Source: Oidiodendron maius Zn
Lineage: Eukaryota > Ascomycota > Leotiomycetes > Myxotrichaceae
Direction of reading: 5' to 3'
Assembly (NCBI GenBank): GCA_000827325.1
Contig: KN832884.1
Span: 36,953 to 100,952 of the forward strand
DNA: 64,000 nucleotides
In this document: one piece after another, positions 53,338 through 61,663 of the stretch
How the letters are laid out: each line of letters begins with the position of its first letter
Position numbering within the stretch: the first letter of the stretch is position 1
Made by a program: the position numbers and the translations under genes
The notes under the pieces: generated by a model
Databases searched by the model: none
What the model was told of the DNA's origin: nothing
Seen by the model: only the letters and a program-made list of their open reading frames with translations

Positions 53338-54363
53338 CTACTTTTCAAACACATCTCTGGAGCAAAACAGCCAACTCCCTCCAAAACCTTTCGGCATCGG
53401 TACCCAGCAGCATCCCCCACTATCAGCAGAAAGTCCACTCTGAGCTCGCACATAATCATTATAGCAGTAGTCACAGTTCATAATACCACTTGAAACTCCG
53501 ACAAAGTTCCACGAATCCATGTTGTCTATTGACCCATCACGGCGATCCTCAATATCCTCCACTCTTTCCCATTCCCTACCAGCCGTCAAGTATTCTGGAC
53601 CGGAGCATAAATAAATATGCTCAAGACGCTCAAAAAAGATCAAGAATTGCTTAAATTGTGTGGAGTCGAAGACTCCCGAGAACAACGGTCTGGGCGATTG
53701 GAAGTCGCTCAGGAAGCTAAACACCACATGCTGAAACCTCGAGATTATATGTCGAAAACTAGCGAAGATATCCGCATTCTGAGGGAACCACTTCTCTAAG
53801 TCTTGATGGTAGAGGTCTCCAGGGTTATTAACAGACAAACTTGGATGCCTCTGCTCAGAGGAGTAGCTCGGCACGGCTTTGACGAGTAGAGTGTCTGTTG
53901 CAGGATTACACCGCACTTGACGTCGCTGATGACTTTCGACGTCTGGATACCACATCTGTTTATATATAATCATCGTTTCTGGGTATCGCAATAAAATAAG
54001 GCTGTGGGACTCAGTACAGGCAAGGCTGAGGCTGCGTAAGGCGTAGTCGTCGATATCTGAGGTGTTGGCCGGGAGGGAGAAGTAGCCATTGAACATGCAA
54101 ACAACGCTTGAGCTTGGTTGACCAGAATCAAAATTGTACGACGGGCAATGGTTATGTTGGCCACAAAAGCTCCCGAGAAGAGGGAGACAGGAATGCATTA
54201 TTACTGCAGGGTGGTGGTTAATTGCGACGGGAATCACGCGGTTAGCTGTTGCCGAGTGGAGGGCGTGCTGCCATATTTGAATTCGAAGCTCGATAGCGAG
54301 GTCTGAGAAACGAGGAAATGTTGAGACAGGAGAGAGCTGTTTGTTTTCTCCACTGGAGGTCAT
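53338..54363 (-). CDS. 2EXR-domain protein, intact single exon
   Basis: A 341-residue open frame without introns. Near the N-terminus, residues 16-35 read FPRFSDLAIELRIQIWQHAL, the hallmark of the fungal 2EXR family (F-x-x-F-x-x-L-P/A-x-E-L/I-R-x-x-I-W). The rest follows the usual plan: hydrophobic ALRSLSLACTESHSLIL (about 110-126, the 'A/CxESR' position), aromatic-rich stretches such as FRHIISRFQHVVFSF, and an acidic segment EWERVEDIEDRRDG. The C-terminus has clustered cysteines (NCDYCYNDY and GGCCW). The molecular function of the family is unknown; it is numerous in Pezizomycotina genomes and often lineage-specific. The length is typical. The start is the first Met of the frame, 15 residues before the motif. 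No operon-like neighbour or regulatory motif was noted. Confidence 0.85.
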   Translation of the reverse strand: MTSSGENKQLSPVSTFPRFSDLAIELRIQIWQHALHSATANRVIPVAINHHPAVIMHSCLPLLGSFCGQHNHCPSYNFDSGQPSSSVVCMFNGYFSLPANTSDIDDYALRSLSLACTESHSLILLRYPETMIIYKQMWYPDVESHQRRQVRCNPATDTLLVKAVPSYSSEQRHPSLSVNNPGDLYHQDLEKWFPQNADIFASFRHIISRFQHVVFSFLSDFQSPRPLFSGVFDSTQFKQFLIFFERLEHIYLCSGPEYLTAGREWERVEDIEDRRDGSIDNMDSWNFVGVSSGIMNCDYCYNDYVRAQSGLSADSGGCCWVPMPKGFGGSWLFCSRDVFEK

Positions 54364-54737
54364 TTTGTCAATGTTTGTGTTGGTCGTTGGGAGGAAAATA
54401 GGTTTGCAAGAGAGAATGATTTCAGATTCTAGGCAGACGTGTCAGTAGGACCAGAAATCCTAGGACTTGTAATAGTATCTCGTGCTTAACCGCATTTGGC
54501 CGAGACCCCCCTGGTCAGCAAGTCAACTAATTTGACGCAGGGGAAGCCAGCCTTGCAAGCGACTGTATCGTATCCGCCCTCCACTTGCACACAGTAAGGA
54601 ATAACGGCCTAAAATGGCCAGCAGCCATTAGCAATGCTGTTACTAAGGTTATGATGCTCCAATATTTCGAGTATAGAGTATTAGTTATACTAGTTGTTAC
54701 TATTGCTGCAATTAGGTTATATAAGAGATCTGGGTTA
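54364..54737. other. Intergenic sequence between the 2EXR gene and a Myb/SANT-like relic
   Basis: Contains the presumed promoter of the 2EXR gene. The part at 54640-54730 is AT-rich with an open but unremarkable reading on the plus strand, which may be the degraded 5' part of the relic to the right. Confidence 0.35.
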
Positions 54738-55112
54738 ACACAGAAAGCCTCTAACGGGGAGAGAAAGAATGGGGCCTTCTGGGAAAGGATTGCCACTGAA
54801 TTTACGACAGCTTTCAGCAGTTAGAGAACTGCAAGCTCTTTTAGAGCGCAGTGGAACATGATTAATCCGCAAAAGGACCCGAATCACCTGAAACGCCTCA
54901 GGAATTGGTCTCAAGAGCAACTTGATTGGCTTATGAAAAGAGTTTAGACTGAGAAGAAAAGCAACTGGGTTGAGATTTGTGCTGACAAGAAGGAGAGCTT
55001 TGGAGAGAAATGGAGTAAGAAGAAGTTGGAGTCTAAGTTCAGGCACGAATTGAAGAAACGCTAAGAAAACGGCGATGACGAAGGAAGCCAAGATGATGCG
55101 GGAAGAGGATGA
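54738..55112 (+). pseudogene. Myb/SANT-like DNA-binding protein relic
   Basis: One plus-strand frame reads as a protein across three internal stops. The first Trp-based unit is NGERKNGAFWERIATEFTTAF...RTASSFRAQW. The second is RNWSQEQLDWLMKRV...TEKKSNWVEICADKKESFGEKWSKKKLESKFRHELKKR. The spacing of Trp and basic residues resembles tandem Myb/SANT-like helices. The stops lie at 54822-54824 (TAG), 54939-54941 (TAG) and 55062-55064 (TAA), with the final TGA at 55110-55112; a single frame is otherwise kept, so decay is recent or light. The second and third could be CAG and CAA codons changed to TAG and TAA, as RIP or deamination would do. No start or 5' part was found. It may have belonged to a mobile element rather than to a host regulator. 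Confidence 0.5.
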
Positions 55113-55431
55113 CTACGTATGGGCGAGATGGCATGGTCCATTGTGCATGGGGTCTAAGGAATGCCAGTACGATGATGTTTAGAGCTATATTGCCTCAACT
55201 GTAAATATCACAGGTGGTAGGTGCGCACCACGTCAACCTCCAGTGCACCAGTTTAATTAGATGTCTTAAAGAGCACTCAACGCGCCCTACAAGGGCCATA
55301 ATCATTAGTCAGAGACACAAGAGCATGAATTTAGTATCAAAATCTGTATTACAAGGATTCCTGGCTGTCCAGCTTGAATGAAAAGTGCCTCCTAACCACC
55401 TCAACCCCTATGATATGGCCCAAAACAGTCA
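55113..55431. other. Intergenic sequence, nothing recognised
   Basis: Stops in all frames; no repeat ends or motif seen. It may include the 3' end of the piggyBac-type relic to its right, but no terminal inverted repeat or TTAA duplication could be placed. Confidence 0.35.
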
Positions 55432-56593
55432 TCACATAAAGATCAATTCGCAGGCACAACAGACCGGACGAACCCGTCGCTGTTGATGACGTGGTTTGTC
55501 CTGTGCCCTGCACCAATAACAAACTTTGACGTGTGTATTCCAACCCGTAGTGACTGCTCTATGAAACCGCGCTGCTGTAATATCAGTCCAAGGTTTAAAG
55601 GGAAGATGCCTAGGAAGGACTTTAAAGTATCGTCTTTTATATGGCGTCTCATGAATCGATGCCTCCTCGATAGCTGTGACGAAGTACCGGCGCTTTGATT
55701 TCCAAGTTGGTATGCCGTCTTGCTCTCTTTTCCACCTCCATAAAAGGAAGCTATTGATAAGAGACTGGTCCACCAGAAAGAAAGCAAGTGGTTGCCATGA
55801 CTTCACTGTGTTAGACAAACCAGGTGAGCCCTGAACTGATCAGCTATATCGCAAGAGTTCATTCCATGATTGTAAAAGTCATCTACATCGTCGACTCGTT
55901 GTATCATTCAGCCTGTACGAAACTCAGTAGTCTTCCTTTTGAATTCTTTGACTGCCAGATGAAGGTCGGTGGACTGAAAGTCATGCTCTAGAAAGAACTT
56001 GGCCTGAGCTTTGTCGACAGGGATATCATAGTTATGGATGACGTTAGCAGGAGTACTTGAAGACTCTTTTGGTCGACTACGAGCTCACGTAATTGCAGGG
56101 ATATAGGGCCATTGATCCCATGAATTCCATGGAATGTAGTCCATTTCTCCGCCTTCTTGTCGGTATTATCTGTAATTGTCCGAAATAGCCAATCAGGGTA
56201 GAACTTGGCAAATATGGAGGCAAGACTCGAAGGGCCGACGTCATCAGGAAAGCGTAGGGTCTGTTTTCGGAATAGTTGTCGTGGGAGGGGTTCAAAGGAG
56301 TCGGTATTGCGGAAGTGTTGAGCATCTAGGATGCTTTTGTGCTGCTCTTCCAGGGCAGTTGTATGGAAAGCAGGGACTTTAAAGCATTGATTAGCCGCTG
56401 AAAATAAGTACAAAGGTAATGACTTTACTGCCCATATCCTTAGGAGTAGTCCCGGGCACCCATCCTTCTGTATTCTCATTGTACCACTCTTGATCAACGA
56501 ATTCCTCGTTATGGTCGTCGTCTGGGCTGTACACCTAATTGGGACGTATCCCGCCCTCTGAATCACGGGCAGAACGGTAAGGAGGCATTGCAA
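55432..56593 (-). mobile_element. piggyBac-type DNA transposon relic, internally deleted
   Basis: Minus-strand transposase remains in more than one frame. The clearest part is C-terminal: VDDFYNHGMNSCDIADQFRAHL (about 55828-55893), then SWQPLAFFLVDQSLINSFLLWRWKREQ (about 55718-55798), which fit the piggyBac pattern YN..MGGVD..DQ followed by a Trp-rich, hydrophobic 'lDi/s-N-y/f' helix. It ends VCYWCRAQDKPRHQQRRVRP, the start of a Cys-rich tail. To the right, FAKFYPDWLFRTITDNTDKKAEKW (about 56150-56220) resembles the N-terminal DDE_Tnp_1_7 entry. Only about 250 bp separate these parts, where an intact transposase needs roughly 900 bp, so the catalytic core is deleted. A stretch reading HDFQSTDLHLAVKEFKRKTTEF between them is of uncertain origin. 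No ends were found. Confidence 0.6.
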
Positions 56594-57000
56594 AACAAGG
56601 ACGACGCTTGTAGATACATGAGAGCTAAAAGGAAGTGTGGAGCGGGGTTTAAGTGGGTGGTGCCAGCAGACGATTTAGCAGGGTTGAGCAGCCATCACTC
56701 TCACGCTGTAACAAATTAGGAACGTTGAGGATGGTCGAAAACGCGTTGAGAGCAGTTGAGGTAGGGTAGAAGGAGCTGAATACGAAGTTTTATTTCAAAA
56801 GATGCAGTAATTATGAAGTTATGAAGGAGCCCGTCGACACGTAGTTGCTCTCGTTGCAGAGGGGGCTGGTCGGTTGAATAAAGCGCGGTGCACGTGCTAT
56901 TTACAGTCAAGGGGATAATGATCACTTGAAGACATCAACCCATTTCATACCAGTAAGGTTCATTTTTGCTGCTGTAGGTCATAGTACCAATAACTGCAAC
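56594..57000. other. Intergenic sequence downstream of the argininosuccinate synthase gene
   Basis: No coding frame of interest. It holds the 3' untranslated region of the gene at 57001-59741 and the upstream side of the piggyBac-type relic. No clear polyadenylation signal was singled out. Confidence 0.4.
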
Positions 57001-59741
57001 TTAAGACTCCGTGAGGGGCTTGCCATCCTTAATCTTTTGGTCTCCATACTTCTTGAGACGAATTGACTGTATCTCAATGAATCCAGTGGTGTCCATAGGG
57101 CTGAAACCCTCAAGAGAGTCCATGGAAGCTTCCTCCGCCGAGTAAAGGTTGCTTGCATCGCTCTTTCGGCCCTGCACATACACGTTGCCCTTGTACGCCA
57201 TCATACGAACCTCGCCGGTCACGTTTTTCTGGCTAAAGAGCATGGCATTCTCAACCTATATAAGAAGTTAGAGGCTACAAACCTTTTAGAGCCATTAGAG
57301 AGCGTGAAGAGGACTTACAAACTCCCGCTCAGGGCTGAAGTACTATAATAACTTAAGTTAATAAAGTCAACTGTAGACAAGCAATGAGAGAAAAAACAAC
57401 TTACCATGCCATTGTAGAGAAGGCGAGACCAGGTGAAGGTACAGAATTGGTCACGCAGTTCTCGCACTTTCCCGTCCATTACAAGTGACTCAAGGTCGAT
57501 ATGCGCTTGGCGTCTAAAAGGGAGTTAGTCATCTTATTTTAGAGTTTGCCGTCTTCAGCATTTAATATATAGGACTTACGCGATAGTAAGACCCGGTGTG
57601 CTGATTAGAATTTCAAGTTAGCTAGCACCATCATATTTAATACAAGATTATACGCACTCGTAGCAGCCTCTGCTTTTAACTCCTATGAACCTATTTTCAA
57701 CGATATCTATACGACCCACGCCTATATAATGTTAGTGATGATCTAGGCAGTTGGTTACTGCTGGGAGTGTAAAATGTGAGGGGTTGAGACAGTCCCGGGA
57801 CAGGTAACAATTAGCCCACTAGCCTCTATGGCTAATATTAAACTTCGATAGGGAGATCTTCAATCGTACTACGATACTGTCCCGTTTATTGTAGTTCTTG
57901 AACTGCTTACCGTTTTCGAAACCGATTAGGTTAAGTCGCTTGAATAACGCTACTGAGTCAGTGATTACTTCTTCGCCAACAATTAACTTAGCAGGAACGC
58001 CTTTGTCAAAGAATAACGTAAAGTGCTGGGGCTTATCCGGAGCCTCTTGGGGATCCCGAGTCAAGTTCCATAGATCCTTCCGAAATATTAGCATGTAGAA
58101 CCCACGCAATGCACAAAGCTTACCTTGGGAGGTGTTGTGTTCGGGTCTTCTAGAATTCCTGCCTCATACGAGGAATGCACGATATTCTCATCGCTTTGCC
58201 ATGATTAGATACTCTGTCCATGATGAAATTCTTGATAGTAGGTCAGGATCTCGTCGGTGGTTCCGGGGGTGGGCCATCATGCTTTAGGAGAAGCCCTAGG
58301 ACACCCCCAACCTTCAGCCTGGAATGAATATGTGGACAAAGCTAAGATGCTTCCTTGAAAGAAAACTGAAAGGGATCTAGGGCCTATAAAAGCCTTGACC
58401 AGAGACCAATGTGGAAGCTAAGAATGCCAAATCGTGGTGCTGCTCAACCATCTTGCTGAATATGTCTCTTAGGCTAAAGGTTGCAACCACTCTAAAAGCG
58501 CTAAGCTTCCACATTTTTATCATTGAATCCAGGCTGCCTGACGAGATCCTTAGCTACGAGAAGTGATAATTGACTTACATGGACCAAGGCTTTGCTTTTG
58601 TAGAGGAAACAGGGATTCCTAACAAGGTCAATCTAAGGTCTAGTACACTTCCATCGATAGCTTACCTTCCGTGGCAGCAAAATCGAGAAGCTGCTGACGG
58701 CCCTGGAATCGTGCGCAGAATTCCGGTAGACGCCAAGGTGCGATAATCTTTAGTGAGGGATTGCAAGCCTTGAAAGCCTAAAGTCCTAGATTAGAAGTGT
58801 ACCAATAGGCGCGTACTAAGTTACTTACTAGTTCGAATCTAACGCCATCATTACCTTTACCAGTCTATCTAGCAATTAGACTTGCCCATCTGCAATTTTC
58901 TTATCAATGAACTTACGCATCCGTGGCTAACGAAGTCGCAGTCTAGAGAGAGAGAGAGGGGTAAGCGCGATGTTCTGGGGGGTTAAACGAGGAGGGATAC
59001 TAACTGTGCTCAATCGCAACGCGGACCTGAGCACGGGCAATCACGGGACGGGCTAGCGAGGTACCGAGAAGGTATCGGTCTTCGTAGATGGCATTACCTA
59101 ATGGAGGTTTAGCTGTATTCTACCCATGTGTGGCTGTCCTTACACTGGATGGCAGGCCAGACCAACTGCTCGACGAGCTCTCGCTCCAGGTCAAGGATGA
59201 CCATTCTCTCAGCTCCAATGGCAAGAGCCTTTTTCTCGACGGCATCCCACTCCTCCTTCTGTCCCACGTTGGCTAAGAAGCAAACGACGGTGTAGCCCTA
59301 TGCGAATAGTGTTATAACGAGTGATTCGGCACGACGGAGCAGGGGGTCAAGTCGTAGGAGGAAGAACGGAGTGGGAAGATGTATCGTTCGTGTCGGTTGA
59401 AGTAATGTTCACGGCGGTACCCAAGGTCGAATGGCAATAGGTACGAAAGCGACTAACATACCTCGTTGATAAGCCATTTCAAGATGGTCTGCAGAAACCA
59501 GCGTTAGCGATTGCCTCTCCAAACACTTCAACCAATCAATCCAAACAATGTATGGGACCTTACGCTGGTATCAAGGCCTGTATACAGGGAAGCCAATTGA
59601 TCAGTGACCTGCATTCGGTAGAGAAGGAAGGGTTCTGGCTATTTACCTCCAGAGTAAGCCCTGGGAAAGTGGTTAGTCAATAGCTTTCTCCGAATTAAAC
59701 TGACAGGCGAGTGCTTACAGACAGACACGGCCTTTAGACAT
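57001..59741 (-). CDS. ARG1: Argininosuccinate synthase, 17 exons
   Basis: Joins citrulline and aspartate with ATP to make argininosuccinate, the penultimate step of arginine synthesis, in the cytosol. Exons on the minus strand, in order: 59719-59741, 59647-59660, 59564-59577, 59462-59488, 59144-59297, 59005-59097, 58917-58942, 58829-58864, 58666-58777, 58579-58618, 58124-58193, 57911-58076, 57658-57721, 57580-57600, 57405-57513, 57319-57342, 57001-57255. They sum to 1248 bp, or 415 residues plus stop, and every junction keeps frame. Motifs: ATP-binding AYSGGLDTS (9-17), [97 protein letters not shown] and [16 protein letters not shown] near the end. Length is normal for the family. Introns are 46-189 bp, except intron 10 (385 bp). 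Introns 10 and 11 end in AAG rather than TAG or CAG. One residue (Ile in KPWSIDEN, usually Met or Thr) spans the intron 10 junction. Confidence 0.95.
58194..58578 (-). other. Unusually long intron 10 of ARG1 with an inverted repeat
   Basis: 385 bp, against 46-75 bp for most introns of this gene. It holds a perfect 12-bp inverted repeat (AATGTGGAAGCT at 58408-58419 and its complement at 58504-58515), separated by about 84 bp and extendable with one mismatch. The branch-like CTAAT lies about 12 bp before the AAG acceptor. The extra length may be an inserted small element or a structured RNA; neither is shown. Confidence 0.5.
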
Positions 59742-59824
59742 GATGGCGGATTGCTGGTTCTCACAGTGTTCTTCCGCTCTATCAATTGATTTCTTGGCAA
59801 TGCGACGAAAGTAATGATTGTTGA

Positions 59825-59829
59825 ATTGG
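59825..59829 (-). promoter_or_regulatory. CCAAT box of the ARG1 promoter
   Basis: GGCCAAT on the minus strand, 84-88 bp before the ARG1 start codon. This is the usual place for binding of the HAP/CCAAT complex in fungal promoters. The assignment rests on position and the core motif. Confidence 0.5.
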
Positions 59830-59863
59830 CCGAGGGGAAAGGAATCAGGTGTTGAGGTTCTCG

Positions 59864-59870
59864 TGAGTCA
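59864..59870. promoter_or_regulatory. GCN4/CPC1 (CpcA) site TGAGTCA in the ARG1 promoter
   Basis: A perfect palindromic TGA(C/G)TCA, 123 bp upstream of the ARG1 start codon. It is the known recognition site of the bZIP general amino-acid control activator (Gcn4 in yeast, CPC1/CpcA in filamentous ascomycetes), which turns on arginine genes under amino-acid starvation. Gene identity and position both support function; binding is inferred. Confidence 0.65.
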
Positions 59871-59873
59871 AGT

Positions 59874-60217
59874 AACCTGAAAATTTTTGGGACCAGCTAA
59901 AATCCCTGCAAGACTTAGCTAAATCGCTGTAACTGCCTGAATCCGCCCTCACCGCCTAACCTAACCAAGAAGAGCCACTTGATTTTAAAAGATATACTAA
60001 CATGGGGGAGTCAGACACCGCCCCAAAGCCCCCGAGACTCATCCTGACCAACCCTAACCTCTAACCTCCTAACCGTTGTTTTTTTAAAAATAATTCTCTT
60101 CAAAGAGACTCAAAACACTTGATGCCTTATGGAACCATACGTCATATTTCCTCGCGTAACTATCCGAAAGCGGAAAGGTTGCAGCGATTTAGCTGGTCCC
60201 AAATTTTTTGGGCGGTT
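59874..60217. mobile_element. MITE-like inverted-repeat element in the ARG1 upstream region
   Basis: Terminal inverted repeats of about 38 bp at 59874-59911 and 60179-60217. The shared core is TTTGGGACCAGCTAAA followed by TC-CTGCAA, and both ends begin AACC. The 344-bp interior has no coding frame and contains short repeats of CTAACC and CCTAACC type. No target duplication could be matched, so the superfamily is open. It starts four bases beyond the TGAGTCA site, so it separates the proximal ARG1 promoter from whatever was further upstream. Confidence 0.65.
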
Positions 60218-60544
60218 GGCCCGTGATCCCTTCTAGTGGCAAAGATAACATGATAAGACTTCTCACGTAATGCGGATGGAGATCTCGTTATTCTTAAGGC
60301 TTACCGTAGTAGCCAGCAAAGTCGAACTCCCACCTGTAACGTGGTGCTGGCTACGAACCTATGATTGCAGTACTATCATAGAGCCAACGGGATCTATGAT
60401 CTTGTTGTTACTATGGTGAGGGTTTGTTTACGTATATCTCAGGTTCTGGCAAACCCCACGATTCTCCCTCAGATATTATTAATACATTCATGATTTTATC
60501 CTTCTGACAGCTCCGTTCCCTTCCACTTCCACCACCAAAACCTC
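60218..60544. other. Intergenic sequence between the MITE-like element and an amidohydrolase relic
   Basis: No coding frame of interest; open frames that overlap its right end are other-frame readings of the relic. No promoter or RNA gene was identified. Confidence 0.4.
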
Positions 60545-61003
60545 TCACGAGCCCAACTTCAATAAACTCCTCGCGTTCTGATACCCAATCTTCTTGTATT
60601 CCCATTCAACTCTAATCTATCTAGCCACCCACCAATCTCAACATCATCTTCAAACGGATAATCCACACGAAACATGACCTGATCGTCCCCAGTTGCTCTC
60701 AACGTATCCATCAGCGTCCCCGTATCCTGGACCCCAGAAGAAGTCAGGTAGAAAGTTGTTTCCTAGTAATAAGTCATGGTGTATTTCGCAGACCAGTAAT
60801 CAGTGAAATGACGCATCCGCTGGCCAATCCTAGGAAGAAAGAACGAAAGTCCTTCCCAGCAATCATAAGGCGCAGTACATGTGCTGATGTCTTGGAGGAG
60901 AATCCCCGGGCTGAGCCGGCGAAGAAGTTGTACTCGTGGTAGACTCACTGCTCGTTCGGTGGCGGCTTGCGGAGATGGAGATAGATCGGGACATCGAGCT
61001 CAA
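60545..61003 (-). pseudogene. Amidohydrolase-2 family decarboxylase relic (2,3-dihydroxybenzoate / gamma-resorcylate decarboxylase-like), 5'-truncated
   Basis: Reading leftward from 61003: ELDVPIYLHLRKPPPNEQ (the metal-site YLHPR region, here YLHLR), then in another frame FFAGSARGFSSKTSAHVLRLMIAG, then CWEGLSFFLPRIGQRMRHFTDYWSAKYTMTYY. After a stop come ETTFYLTSSGVQDTGTLMDTLRATGDDQVMFRVDYPFEDDVEIGGWLD and, one frame over, KIGYQNARSLLKL before a TGA at 60545-60547. This is the order of the C-terminal half of aromatic-acid decarboxylases, including the D-Y/W-P-F-E metal-ligand motif. At least two frame changes, one internal stop, loss of the segment after RLMIAG (the usual GH-G/E region) and absence of the N-terminal half show it is dead. 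It abuts a HET-like fragment on the plus strand. Confidence 0.68.
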
Positions 61004-61159
61004 CCTACCTTCTCCAAGAATGGACTGTTGATAGGATCTTTCTTAGAGCACCAATCAGGTATGGAGCATAGCAATTGTACCTGGAGCTTCGGTCCGAGAT
61101 TATGGCCGATTGTTGGTCGCAACTCGCTTTGGCACGGGCCGCTGATTACCTTGAATCAC

Positions 61160-61440
61160 CGTTGTGACCATTGTACGTACAGCTATCGGGCCGCTGGAGA
61201 CTCACATACGATCTGCAGAACTGATCTTGTAGATCCGGCCATGATCTTCGTATCAGGAATGTTCTATGATACGATAGAAGCAGTTACAGTGCCGTTTCAA
61301 CGGACCCTCTCCTCCCCGATAGAAGAAATCATTGCGACAATCGAAGCGTGGGAGCGATTCGCCGGTGGGCCCTGGACAGGAGATAATTCAGACCTTACAG
61401 TAAAATTGCTGACGATTTTGACTTGTAGTAGACATCGTGA
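61160..61440 (+). pseudogene. HET-like (heterokaryon incompatibility) protein fragment, C-terminal part
   Basis: Plus-strand reading with YSYRAAGDS (the Y-R/N-A-S/A-G-D pattern seen after the HET domain), then MIFVSGMFYDTIEAVT (the 'l-x-v-x-G-x-x-x-D-x-I' strand) and EEIIATIEAWERFAGGPW (the conserved helix with W and A). These are features of the region following the HET domain in PF06985-type proteins of filamentous ascomycetes, which act in non-self recognition and cell death. The HET domain itself is not present upstream; the neighbouring open sequence to the left is the antisense of an amidohydrolase relic. I treat it as a gene fragment. Confidence 0.5.
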
Positions 61441-61663
61441 GTGTGTGTGTGTGGAGATTGGAGAGCAAAGCTTGCAGGAGATGATCCTAGCCTGGTGCTA
61501 CCACTAGAGAACTTGTGCCATGGGCGTCGTATGTTTAAGACCAAGAATGGAGTGCCTCACGGCTCTTGCGAAGGGCTAATTAGGGTTGCAATGCAAAATA
61601 ATGTACATTAACGAGTTTGACTGTCTAATAAGGGATTCTATCTACTACTCCCTCATGCATAAT

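Noticed and set aside
54735-55091. 118-codon minus-strand frame
   Set aside because: Antisense of the Myb/SANT-like reading, which shows the recognisable Trp pattern; the minus frame is a hydrophobic shadow.
57819-58109. 96-codon minus frame as a separate gene
   Set aside because: It is ARG1 exon 12 read through both splice sites.
59088-59276. 62-codon plus-strand frame
   Set aside because: Antisense of ARG1 exon 5 and its intron.
61438-61456. GT-rich microsatellite
   Set aside because: A short simple run of the kind common by chance; it carries no further structure.
60881-61507. 208-codon plus-strand frame as one gene
   Set aside because: Its first third is antisense of an amidohydrolase relic; only the later part resembles a HET protein.
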